From positions 62,001 to 126,000 of the forward strand of contig JADKIH010000005.1 of assembly GCA_016721305.1 (NCBI GenBank): 64,000 nucleotides of DNA, in the 5' to 3' direction. This document shows, in pieces, positions 28,626 to 38,038 of this stretch (positions are counted from its first letter, which is position 1; every line of letters starts with the position of its first letter). The stretch comes from Bacteroidota bacterium (lineage in GTDB: Bacteria; Bacteroidota; Bacteroidia; AKYH767-A; 2013-40CM-41-45). The notes below the pieces were generated by a model that saw nothing but the letters and a program-made list of their open reading frames with translations, ran no database searches and was not told the origin of the DNA. The position numbers and the translations under genes are program-made.

Positions 28626-29885
28626 ATGAAAAAGGTAATTACACTCACGATATCGTTATTTTTATCATTTCAGCTCTTCTCTCAGTCTCCGTCGAGGCTG
28701 AGCTATCAGTCTGTTGTCAGAAATTCCAATGGCGACTTAGTTGTTTCAGGAACTGTCAGCACGATCTTCAGTATTCTTCAAGGCGATGCTAACGGCCCCG
28801 TTGTTTATACTGAAATGCAAACTAAACAAACGAATGCAAACGGATTACTCTCATTACAAATCGGCGGTGGTACGGTACAGTTAGGTAACTTTGATAATAT
28901 CGACTGGTCTAACGGGCCATTCTTCTTAAAAACTCAGGTTGATGCCGAAGGAAGCGGAGTCTATTCCATAGTCGGAGTTACACAGTTCCTCAGCGTTCCC
29001 TATGCTTTATATGCAAAAACCTCAGGCAGTTCAATTCCGGGGCCACAAGGTCCGCAAGGATTACAGGGCGAACCGGGTATGCCCGGTGAACCGGGACAAC
29101 CTGGCGAAGCGGGACAACAAGGTCCTGAAGGTTATCTTAGCCAAGGAAATAGTAATGGCGTAACGCCATACTGGGACGGCAACGACTGGGTATTGAATAG
29201 CACTAATCTTTACAACGACGGCAACAGCATTGGTATCGGAACATCAAGTCCTGAACCTTCTGCAAAATTGGATGTAAGTTCTACGACTCAGCTCTTCCTT
29301 CCGCCACGAATGACAACGGCGCAACGCGATGCAATTTCATCGCCTGCTTCAGGTGGTATTATTTTCAATACAAACACTCGCAAACTTCAGTCATATCTGG
29401 CAGCCGTTGCTCCTTCTGTTGAAGGAACAGGATATGCAGGTTCATGGGCATTATGGGATGGTCCGGCGCAAGGACAAACCATCGTTCCACAGGCAACAGG
29501 TACGGTGATTGATATTCAGGCACAGGTGGCAATTCGTTTTTCGGACGGTGACATTCAGGTTAAAATTTATGACGGAGTAAATGGAAATTTATTAGCCACT
29601 TCGGATAATACAGTGTACGCTCCATGGCCGGGAACGGAATTCAATTTTGTAAATGCCACATGGACATTTACCGGAGCCAATATTACATTGAATGCAGGAA
29701 CTACATATTACGTAGAATTTATGTCGACAAATAACAATCAATTCTTCATTGGCAGCTCTCAAAGTTATCCTCGAGGCGACATCTATACAGGTCCGCACGG
29801 AAGCGTTTCCATGCATGCAGGATACGATTTAGATTTCAGACTTAATTATGGGGGAGCTGCGGCTTCTTGGGAAGATCTTTATTGA
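28626..29885 (+). CDS. Secreted collagen-like (Gly-X-Y) protein
   Basis: A 419-residue protein with signal MKKVITLTISLFLSFQLFSQ. An N-terminal beta domain (RLSYQSVVRNSNGDLV, common in Bacteroidota fibre proteins) is followed by about 10 Gly-X-Y triplets (GPQGPQGLQGEPGMPGEPG, about residues 138-168). A 'SAKLDVSSTTQLFLPPRM' segment comes next, then a C-terminal beta-sandwich (about 280-410; YDGVNGNLLATS, NAGTTYYVEFMS) that resembles DUF4082-type extracellular domains. The triplets suggest a trimeric stalk. No sorting domain is seen, and the partner gene upstream has one. A GTAATTA array begins 11 nt after the stop. Confidence 0.82.
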   Translation: MKKVITLTISLFLSFQLFSQSPSRLSYQSVVRNSNGDLVVSGTVSTIFSILQGDANGPVVYTEMQTKQTNANGLLSLQIGGGTVQLGNFDNIDWSNGPFFLKTQVDAEGSGVYSIVGVTQFLSVPYALYAKTSGSSIPGPQGPQGLQGEPGMPGEPGQPGEAGQQGPEGYLSQGNSNGVTPYWDGNDWVLNSTNLYNDGNSIGIGTSSPEPSAKLDVSSTTQLFLPPRMTTAQRDAISSPASGGIIFNTNTRKLQSYLAAVAPSVEGTGYAGSWALWDGPAQGQTIVPQATGTVIDIQAQVAIRFSDGDIQVKIYDGVNGNLLATSDNTVYAPWPGTEFNFVNATWTFTGANITLNAGTTYYVEFMSTNNNQFFIGSSQSYPRGDIYTGPHGSVSMHAGYDLDFRLNYGGAAASWEDLY

Positions 29886-29895
29886 TTTGGAAAGG

Positions 29896-29951
29896 GTAAT
29901 TAGTAATTAGTAATTAGTAATTAGTGATTAGTAATTAGTAATTAGTAATTG
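29896..29951. repeat. 7-bp array, unit GTAATTA
   Basis: Eight heptamers: seven GTAATTA or GTGATTA and a last GTAATTG. Confidence 0.93.
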
Positions 29952-29999
29952 GCAATCCATGGTCTTGAATTCATAATTATGAATTTTGAATTTTGAATT

Positions 30000-30042
30000 C
30001 AAAAAAAATGGCAGGTGAAAGTTTCGCCTGCCATTTTTTTAT
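30000..30042. terminator. Bidirectional terminator
   Basis: AATGGCAGGTGAAA / TTCGCCTGCCATT stem with flanking A8 and T7 runs lies between convergent genes ending at 29885 (+) and 30059 (-), so it can serve both. Confidence 0.9.
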
Positions 30043-30058
30043 GTCTTTAGAAATTCCT

Positions 30059-30481
30059 CTAGATACCTGCCAACACTTTTTTCAGGCGTTGTTGAACATC
30101 GATAAGGTCCGGAAGAATTTTTTCATTCTTAATTGCCATCAATGAGGCAACGGGATCAATAACGGAGACTTCAACGCTATCCTTTGTTATTTCCTGAACA
30201 ACTATGCTGCAAGGAAGCATTGTTCCGGCGCGTGGCTCTTCGGAGATAATCTTCAATGCAAAGGCAGGATTACAGGCACCTAAGATTGTATATCTGCGAA
30301 AAGCTACGTCCATTCGCTTCTTTAAGATGTCTGCTACATTAATTTCAGTAACGACTCCAAATTCAACTTTCTTCAATTCTTCTGTTATGCGAACGATGGT
30401 GTCATCAAAACTCATATCAACGATTCGCGAGTAACAGTATGAATCAACCTGCTCTGCTGGATCAATTTTTACATTTTGCAT
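30059..30481 (-). CDS. DUF302 domain protein
   Basis: A 140-residue soluble protein spanning the DUF302 fold: FDDTIVRITEELKKVEFGVVTEINVADILKKR, then YTILGACNPAFALKII and MLPCSIVVQE. DUF302 proteins are small ligand-binding or redox-linked proteins of uncertain function. The hemerythrin gene upstream on the same strand (about 200 nt apart) hints at an oxygen or redox connection, by context only. Confidence 0.85.
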   Translation of the reverse strand: MQNVKIDPAEQVDSYCYSRIVDMSFDDTIVRITEELKKVEFGVVTEINVADILKKRMDVAFRRYTILGACNPAFALKIISEEPRAGTMLPCSIVVQEITKDSVEVSVIDPVASLMAIKNEKILPDLIDVQQRLKKVLAGI

Positions 30482-30679
30482 TGGGATGATTTTTTGTGCG
30501 GGATCGGGAGAAAGGCCGATTTGTGTTGGTTGGATCGGCCAGCAATAGACTGAATCACAAAATAAGAACTGTGGGCTTCCTTATTTTGCAAGTGTAAATA
30601 TAACAATCAGGATGAATAGGCATCCAAAATATATTGAATAATTTATCCGCTACTTCATGATGCCGACAAAATCATCTGA

Positions 30680-31249
30680 TTAATGTAATTGATAAGCGGC
30701 ACGCTGCAATGCCTCGTCTGATTTAATTTTCAGATTAGTAACATAATTTTCCAACTCCCGCTTATACTTCAGCCCTAATTTCTCATCAATTACATTGCAA
30801 TTATCATACATCACATCCAACTCTTCCTTAGAGAAAATAGAATCCATTAAAGAGAATAGAATTTCATCTTCGTTAATGATATGATCGCGGATGGTATTAA
30901 CATAGAAAGTGATTTTTTCCTGAGCGCGTGCATATTCCTTCCGGTACAATAACTCTCTGATTTCCGAAACGGTACTCCGAAAATCATCGTGATGCTCCAG
31001 CATTTCATTAATGATCATCGCAATGTCGGGCTCATCTGTTTTTAACAACGAACGAAAGATAATCTCCTCCTCTTTTTGATGATGAAATTTGTCGCCGTAA
31101 AAAGTGAAAAAATCGAGCATTAAAGCCAGATTATTTTCATACTTCAGCGAATCCTCTTCCCAGCTATGGTCAAGAGACAAAGTAATATAAGCTGCATCTA
31201 AAATAATCGCATGCTCACTATACATTATGGCCGATAATCTGGATGGCAT
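30680..31249 (-). CDS. Hemerythrin-like HHE domain protein
   Basis: A 189-residue four-helix protein expected to bind a di-iron centre. Ligand motifs seen are SLDHSWEED, KFHHQKEEEI, MLEHHDDFR and IRDHIINEDEILF, i.e. the His-x-x-x-Glu pairs of bacterial hemerythrins. Roles in this family range from oxygen or NO binding to iron-sulfur repair (RIC/YtfE type). The extended C-terminal helix (about 130-189) has no extra domain. A separate transcription unit is likely. Confidence 0.85.
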   Translation of the reverse strand: MPSRLSAIMYSEHAIILDAAYITLSLDHSWEEDSLKYENNLALMLDFFTFYGDKFHHQKEEEIIFRSLLKTDEPDIAMIINEMLEHHDDFRSTVSEIRELLYRKEYARAQEKITFYVNTIRDHIINEDEILFSLMDSIFSKEELDVMYDNCNVIDEKLGLKYKRELENYVTNLKIKSDEALQRAAYQLH

Positions 31250-31877
31250 TTTTTCAGGTATGATGATAATTAAAATTAGCCACAGACATTGAAAAATGCC
31301 ATGATATCAATCATAACTAATTGTCAAAATATCGCTCAAATATTACGTTAATATTCTCTTGCATATTCTCCATTTTCAGGCATAAAATTATTCCATTTTT
31401 GACCTAAACACAACGAATATTAAGTTGCATTTTAGCCGTAGCCAACAGGCAGATAATGAGAATTTAAAGCGATTTGCAACACCCTGAAATTACGCTGAAA
31501 AACGGCAGTGATTTCAGAGTTATTTCGTCATTGTTTTGTCAATGATTTGCTGGCAATTCAGCACGCAAAACACCATCCATAAAATGGAAGGCTTAACTAG
31601 AAGCCATCTCAAAAATCTATAATATGATTTAGGCCTTAGCATAAAACACGCAAGTTCCCCTTCGGGGATGACAGCTTCCTACGATGTTAATCTGTCGTTC
31701 ATCGTCCGCGGAAAGAGTTCGTTAACCGGATACAACTTGTTGCGGACGATGAACGACAGATTTTTAAAAAAGAGGAAACTGTCATCCCCGTAGGGGAACT
31801 TGTGTATTCTAAGTGACGAAATTTACTTAAAGAATATTTTTAAGACAGGCTTCTAAATAAATTTTCGAAATGGAAGA
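31250..31877. other. Intergenic region with MITE-like inverted element
   Basis: Besides the element at 31646-31805 no gene is recognised in these 628 bp. Confidence 0.5.
31646..31805. mobile_element. 160-bp element with long terminal inverted repeats
   Basis: The left end ACACGCAAGTTCCCCTTCGG (continuing GGATGACAG) and right end CCCCGTAGGGGAACTTGTGT are inverted copies. A second paired block, AATCTGTCGTTCATCGTCCG and its complement, lies inside, so arms of about 60-65 bp enclose about 30 bp. It has the form of a non-autonomous MITE or long hairpin. No transposase or clear target duplication is seen. Confidence 0.7.
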
Positions 31878-32282
31878 TCATTTTACACTTAGTGTGAGCG
31901 GTTTTGCTTTCAATGTGTCGCCTTGAAGGTTTATATACTTAACATATTCAAAAATCAGCCGATCACCAGGAATGCACTTATGAATATAGGTGATAATTTC
32001 AGCAGAGAACATTCCTGAATTAGACTCTATCTCCAGTACATCGTATCTCTTTGAAATAACAGACAGCTTAAAACGAATGACACGATGGGCCGGACTATCA
32101 TACTTGTAACGTATAATCGATCAGCTTTGAATAATTGTTCGCGAGTAATATCCCCGCCGGATTTCCCTGCAATAAATGATGTTTCTAAAAGGCAACTTAA
32201 TCGATGAGTCAGAACTGCTCTGCCTGAATGCCGATAAGAGTATTAAACCTAGCACTAAAAATGCCACAGTCGATTTCTTCAT
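31878..32282 (-). CDS. Small secreted protein with GldM-like C-terminal domain, two compensating frameshifts
   Basis: From ATG at 32282 the minus strand encodes MKKSTVAFLVLGLILLSAF, an N-terminal hydrophobic signal, then shifts frame near 32170-32186. The second frame gives FIAGKSGGDITREQLFKAD, and a shift back near 32110-32125 gives SPAHRVIRFKLSVISKRYDV and IITYIHKCIPGDRLIFEYV ending KPLTLSVK. These match the C-terminal domain of GldM, the periplasmic T9SS motor component: a GKSGG..T start, a V-x-F-x-x-S strand, and a ...L.PGD.I.FE.I... hairpin. At about 134 residues it is far shorter than GldM and lacks the transmembrane helix plus periplasmic D1-D3 domains. It starts 14 bp after the giant T9SS gene. 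It may be a decayed gene or two sequencing indels. Confidence 0.65.
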
Positions 32283-32295
32283 GGAAGAGAATTTC

Positions 32296-35200
32296 TTACT
32301 CCTTTACGAAACGGAAAAACGCCACCTCTTTTTCACAAAGCAATTTGATCGAATAAATTCCGGGCGCTAATCCTTCGACATTGAAACGATCTTTCCACGA
32401 ATTTATTGCCATCGCTTCCTTGCCGGCAGCATCATAAATTGCCATGCTGACAAATTTGCTCTTCGCGAAATCAAATGCCTTCAATACAAATTCGTTTCGG
32501 ACGGGATTAGGGAAAACAATCCCTTGCTGAATGGTTATAAGATCCGAAACCTGTGTCGTGAGCGTATCATCGGTACATGAAGCGCAACCTATGGCGTCGG
32601 TAATACAAACCTGATAATTACCTGCAGGAAGGCCGGAAAATGTATTCAACCCAGTCGGGATTCCTCCCGGTATAAGTGTGAATGTATACGGTGGAACTCC
32701 GTCGGTCGCCGATGCCACAATCACTCCATCCGAGCATGATGCACAACTTGGATTCGTGAATGATGTTGTGACTGTTAAACTATCGTTATAAACGCCGGCT
32801 GTATCGGTTGCCTGACAACCTGTGCTGTCGGTAATCGTTACCCAATATATTCCCGGGCATAATGAAGAAATGTTTTGCGTATTAGCTCCGATCGACCACG
32901 CATAAGTGATTGTTCCGGATCCGTAGGCATTTGCTGTTAACATTCCGAAACAATTTGAGTCGCATACTAAAGCTTGAATTCCGCCAATAATGTCAACATT
33001 ACACAAATTATAATAAAGCGTATTTGAATATGTTTCACAGCCATACGCATTAAATACCGTACCATGTAATCACCCGAAACAGTCGGCGTATATTCATTCG
33101 TAAATACATTCGGAATTTCTTGTCCGTTCAGAAACCATTGGTACGACATATAATTAATGGAAGTAGCTGAAAGCGTTCCTGAATTATTTGTAAGCACAAA
33201 CGCCGGCTGAGTATAAGAGTAAAGTTGATATTCACCCTGCGCCACACAGCCTTGCGGAGAAATTGCCGTACACACATACTCTCCATCAAGAGTGACACTA
33301 ATTTCAGGTGTTGTTTGATTAATAGGATTTCCGTCGAGTGTCCATGAATATGTCCAACCGTCGAAAACTGCCGCATTGAGCGTGACAGTGTCGTTCCAAC
33401 ATAACGAATGCCATGTTGAACCTAATATATCCATCGTGATGAGCTCTTGCGATGCATCGAATTGTATACTCGTGCCATAGCCGCAACCATTCGTATCGGT
33501 CTCCATCAAATAATATGTAGCAGCATAAGCAGAATGATAAATCGTATCGTATACCGGAGGATACAATGAACGTGTCCAGACATAGGTGTTGTTATAATGA
33601 TAAGGCACCCACAATGTCCCGGTTCCGCTAACACAAACATTTGTATCGAGTATAGCATGTATCACAGGAGAAGGTCGTGACGGATAAGCCTGTACCGTAT
33701 CATTTTCCGACATCACCGGACAACCATGCTGATCTAGAATTTCAGCGGAATATACACCCGGAAGATTGATGGTGTAATAAGCAGAAGCATTTGTCTGAAG
33801 CACTCCATTTAAATACCAATGCCGGAATGTATAGGGCTCTCCCGCATTATCAATCACAATCAGATTGCTTGACGCAGGACAAATGCCGGTAACATCTTGC
33901 AACGAAACAGTCGGAATGTGTGGCTGATCAGCATATATCATCATACTGTCGGTGTTAACAATTCCATTTGCATCGGTAACGGTTAAATAATAAACTGCAT
34001 CCTGAGTTATATTCGACACTCTTGCTCTGCCATTTCCGAGATTCACCAAATTCGGATCGCTTCCCCAGTCGTAATTAAATGGAGGCGTTCCGCCCAGCGT
34101 GGCGCTATATGCACCAATGGTAACGGTACTGTCGTGACACGCATAAACATCGGTGCCCGCATCAACATTCAGTGTTGAAGGATCTACGTAAATTGAATCA
34201 GAATAGGTAATACACGGATAAGCATTTGCAGCCGCCATAGAATACCATCCCGCTACCAATGGATGATAATTAGCACCTGTTTGAAATTGGATTGTGTCGC
34301 CATTTAAAAACCATTGCTTATACGTTGCTCCGGAACCGGAAGCAATAAATCCGGCATTGAATGTTAAATGAATTGGAGAAACTGTTTGAGTTATCGTCAC
34401 CTGAGCAGTGGCAATCAGATAACATCCGTACTGGTCATAAGCCCGAACAGTATAAGTTGCACTTGCATCAACTGTTATCGATTGCGTGGTCGATCCTCCC
34501 TGATACCACAAATAAGATGTAGCATTACTGCATGTGAGTGTTACGCTATCACCATTACAAAATGTTAGCGGGCCTGAACCGGTGATTTGCGGCTGTGTTT
34601 GAGGTAGAACCGGATTTACATTCGTAACAGAGGATGTATCGGATCCGCACACATTCGTTGCGACCAAATAATAATTTCCAGGGATACAATTTGCCCATGT
34701 TTTGGAAATCTGGCTCGCTTGCTCATCTTCCAGCAATGAATCATTTCTGAACCATTGGTATTCTACGTCCTGCAATGCCGGAACAGAAAGATGAAACCCG
34801 ACTGTCGAACAAACATTATGTGTTGAATCGGAGCTTGTCGGCATGTACGGCAAACTTGTAACTAATGTTGTTTGAACCACGGCTGCAGTTGCCACGAAAC
34901 CATTACCATGATCTACAGTAACAGAATATGAACCTGGAGTAGAGACATTAATTGAAGGAGTTGTTTCGCCTGACGACCAATGATAAGTGTAACCTGCACA
35001 GCTATCAGTCCAAAGCGTGGTAGAACTTCCTGTACACATTTCCGTTTCGCCATGGATATCGGCATAACTATAACTGCCACTTCCATAAGTGGTAAGGCCT
35101 CCCATGGTTTCACTATAAGAATTATATCCGGTTAAGACGTCACCGGAATAAGAATAATCGATCCAATATGGACCGCCGGCTGTCGGGTCTCCTTCTTCGT

Positions 35201-36149
35201 GAATAAGATGCCCTTGCGCATCGTATGTTGTATAAACTTCGTCTCCGCTTCCATACCATGTCAAATTTCCCCCACCGTCATAGTATGCATACTCAACATC
35301 GCTGTAACTCGGATATCCGTTTACATCAACTTCGTTCACTTCATTAGTGGTATATGTCCAGGCTGTATCGGACCACTGCATTGTAAATACATGAATAGGT
35401 TGATTGAACGGACTGTATTCATAATAAACGAGGTATTGATTTTCCCATACAGGTGAAAGCACTTCGTTTATTACAGTGTCAAGCAAAGAATTTTGGTATG
35501 TATAAGTTGTTCGAGAGAGCGTATCCCAAGTCGTAGCATTCCACTGAAACGCGACCGAAAAAACTAATTTACCTGAACCATCAAAATACTTATCGGTTCT
35601 TTTATTGTTTACCCATTGATAAGGCGTGGTATACGTTTGCAATATTTGAGTAGTATCCTGTCCGGCTGAATTATAAAAAAATAAAATCTTGCCGTTTTGT
35701 GTTCCGTATATGGTTGCACTATCCGAAAGTTGATTTAGAATATTATAATTCATCGAATCAATCCTGCTCGTATACCATGCATTGTTATATGACTCTGCAT
35801 TTCTTGTAAGCAATCGATTGGAAGCATCATATGTATAAAACGCTCTGCTGCTATTTTGAAAACTCCCATTTGAATAATAATAAGTATGGTCTTCAAGCTT
35901 ATTATTATTGGCATCGAATACTGCCTCAAACTTACCACTTGGCGTGAAAACGGTTTGACTACCGTATCGGGAATAATAATATGCGCTTTTCATTACGCCA
36001 TTACTATTAAAATGAGTCACAGTCTTGTGAGCATTAGGGCCATTATCGCCATTTGATGATCCGTTAGAAACAACAACTGAATCGCATTGAGCGTTGGCAG
36101 TTACTAATTCCAAAAACATCAATAAAAAAGTAAAACAGTATTTTATCAT
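32296..36149 (-). CDS. Giant T9SS adhesin-like protein with YD and PKD/SprB-like repeats, frameshifted
   Basis: An exported protein of about 1,285 residues: signal ending LVTANAQ, YD-like repeats (FYTYDASNRLLTRN; about 100-330), then at least seven Ig/PKD-like modules of the type 'GDSVTLTCSNATSYLWYQGG'. SprB-like modules follow (CASCSDGVIVASATDGVPPY), then a type A sorting domain (FPNPVRNEFVLK ... APGIYSIKLL). The long frame breaks near 33060: ATGGTACGG needs one additional A (GTAACG) to read MVTVFNAYGCETYS and join the second ORF. Likely a surface adhesin or gliding-type protein. The GldM-like gene is the next gene on the strand. Confidence 0.82.
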
Positions 36150-36268
36150 AGCAGAGAACTTTAGTATGCTGAAAGATAAGAAAATGCTCTTTACAGGAGG
36201 AAAATCTGTGAGTTCGGCAGCTCCGGTAAACCAAAACTTGAAAAAAAGAATAAAAACAGAGGGTTCTG

Positions 36269-36475
36269 CTAGAGAATCTCCGCTTCCTTATCTAAAAAGC
36301 GGACCTTCGTTCCGGGCACAATCTTATTTCTCTTTCTTAACTCCACTACTCCATTCACCATCACATCTCCACTCTCAATAATCATATTCGCTTCCGACCC
36401 GCTGCCGCACCAGCCTAAAATTTTCAGTAACTGATTCAGCTGAATATATTCTCCCTTTATTTTAAAAGTCTCCAT
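36269..36475 (-). CDS. S4-domain RNA-binding protein (YbcJ/YaaA-like)
   Basis: A 68-residue single S4 fold: EYIQLNQLLKILGWCGSGSEANMIIESGDVMVNGVVELRKRNKIVPG. The length and the GxxxVNGxxExRxxxKl pattern match the short YbcJ/YlmH-type S4 proteins that bind structured RNA. It is divergent from the DUF493 gene at 36533, with 57 bp between. Confidence 0.9.
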   Translation of the reverse strand: METFKIKGEYIQLNQLLKILGWCGSGSEANMIIESGDVMVNGVVELRKRNKIVPGTKVRFLDKEAEIL

Positions 36476-36519
36476 GTTCCCGGCTTTTGGACGAAGGTAA
36501 GGAAGAAAATGATTTTCTG

Positions 36520-36527
36520 TATCTTTG
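36520..36527 (+). promoter_or_regulatory. -7 element TATCTTTG
   Basis: A perfect TAnnTTTG followed by C, only 5 nt before the ATG of the DUF493 gene. The transcript would be nearly leaderless if this is used. Confidence 0.45.
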
Positions 36528-36532
36528 CAGTA

Positions 36533-36809
36533 ATGAATACGACGGATCCCTACGCAAATCTTAAAAAAGAACTCGACAAAAATAAAAAGCTGGCCGATTC
36601 TTTATATGTTCAAATTTATCATACCGGCCGATATCCAAAAACTCGCTCTGGTTGAATCGAAATTCTCCACCGAAGCTGTGGTAACTAAGCGCGAATCGAC
36701 AAACGGAAAGTTTATCAGCATTACGATACGAGAAGTAATGCTTAGCTCCGATTCGATTATCGACAAGTATAAAGAAATGGAAGGAATTGAAAACCTGATG
36801 TCTTTGTAG
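36533..36809 (+). CDS. DUF493 family protein (YbeD-like), frameshifted
   Basis: A small ACT-like protein of about 92 residues. From ATG 36533 the N-terminus reads MNTTDPYANLKKELDKNKKLADSLY, then shifts at 36602-36608. The second frame continues MFKFIIPADIQKLALVESKF ... TKRESTNGKFISITIREVML, the conserved DUF493 core. Restoring two bases at TTATATG (for example TTATATATG) gives a single frame. The family is linked to small regulatory roles, but no reaction is known. It is convergent with the MbnH-like gene. Confidence 0.8.
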
Positions 36810-36863
36810 ACTAAATCAAAAGCCAAGAGGCGGCTAGATGTCTTCCATGTTAAATTTTTTTTT

Positions 36864-36952
36864 CACCACAAGATCACGAGGGGCACAAGGAATCACAAGA
36901 CTGTATCTGCGCATTTCTGCGAAATTTCTGCGCTCTCTGCGGGAAACAAATC
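36864..36952. repeat. Half palindrome fused to CGCAGAA repeat
   Basis: One arm of the CCACGAG family (CACCACAAGATCACGAGGGG and on) runs to 36900 and then changes directly into TATCTGCGCATTTCTGCG ... CTGCGGGAAACAAA, the word of the 18897-19353 array. The second arm is missing. It ends 2-3 bp from the stop codon of the MbnH-like gene. Confidence 0.75.
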
Positions 36953-38038
36953 CTAGAATGGATTCGCGAAGTTCGGATTATTCATGAACGTCGTATCCGA
37001 AAGTGTTTTCAGAAATGCAACTAAATCCGCCTTCTCCCAATCGAACAATTGCAGGCCGTAAATTTTTGCAGGCTTGGTCATGATCGGATCAATGTTTGGC
37101 GACGACTGGCAAACTCCGGAATTATAGAACTCTACTACTTCTTCGAGTGTTTGGAAACGTCCGTCGTGCATATACGGAGCTGTAAATTCTATATTGCGCA
37201 ATGTCGGCACGGAGAATTTCCCTTTGTCTGTTTCTATACCTGTGATAAGATAAGCTCCTTGATTGATTCCTGTCGGATTACATTCAAGTCCGTTATTTTT
37301 ATTCTGATTAATCGTGAATAACGGATCACCATGACAATGGAAACAATCGCCTTTTTCCGTCATAAAAATAAGATAGCCGTTTAGTTCGGATGGAGTGAAT
37401 ACGGAATGGTCGAGCTTATAGCGATCGTATTTCGAATTGGCCGAAACCATACTGCGCAAATATTGAGCTATTGTTTTCACAATATCCATCTTCAACTGAT
37501 CGTCGGTCAGCGAATAGAAATTAGTAACATGGTACACTTTCTTAAACATTTCTGAATAATAATCACTCGCTGTCAAACGCTGACGCAATGCCATCATATT
37601 CGTGTTGAAAAACTGCGGAGCAAAATCACCTAACGGCAATGAATCTAACATATGAATTCCTCCATCCCAATCGTAATCAGGATTCCACGCCAAATTAACA
37701 TGAGGAGGGATGTCGATATCGTCGCCTGCAGGTGTTGTATATGGCAAACCGGAAAACGACCGGTTCGGGAAATGACACGATGTACAACGCATGCCATTCT
37801 CCGATAAAATCGGGTCGTAATAAAAATGGTGCCCCATATCTATTCCTTCTACCGTCATCGGATTATCAGCATTCAGATAAGGCTCAGGAAATCCGTGAGG
37901 AATATCGATTGAATAGGGTGTCAGCGGAACTGATTCAGTCGCAGACTCATCATCCTTCTTGCAAGAATTGAACGATATAATTCCTCCGGCAAGTAAGAGG
38001 AAAAGGCTTGATTTGATAATTCTAGAAGCTGAAAACAT
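36953..38038 (-). CDS. Di-haem cytochrome c peroxidase/MbnH-like lipoprotein
   Basis: From ATG 38038 (MFSASRIIKSSLF) the product is a 361-residue lipoprotein with lipobox around SFNSC. It has two haem c sites, CTSCH and CFHCH, in the MauG/CcpA arrangement, with GHHFYYDPILSENG before haem 1 and VPTLRNIEFTAPYMHDGRFQTLEEV after haem 2. The start overlaps the end of the upstream MbnP-like gene by 17 bp, so the two are coupled. MbnH enzymes oxidise a Trp of MbnP to kynurenine, which creates the copper site. Classical peroxidase activity is the alternative. Confidence 0.85.
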   Translation of the reverse strand: MFSASRIIKSSLFLLLAGGIISFNSCKKDDESATESVPLTPYSIDIPHGFPEPYLNADNPMTVEGIDMGHHFYYDPILSENGMRCTSCHFPNRSFSGLPYTTPAGDDIDIPPHVNLAWNPDYDWDGGIHMLDSLPLGDFAPQFFNTNMMALRQRLTASDYYSEMFKKVYHVTNFYSLTDDQLKMDIVKTIAQYLRSMVSANSKYDRYKLDHSVFTPSELNGYLIFMTEKGDCFHCHGDPLFTINQNKNNGLECNPTGINQGAYLITGIETDKGKFSVPTLRNIEFTAPYMHDGRFQTLEEVVEFYNSGVCQSSPNIDPIMTKPAKIYGLQLFDWEKADLVAFLKTLSDTTFMNNPNFANPF

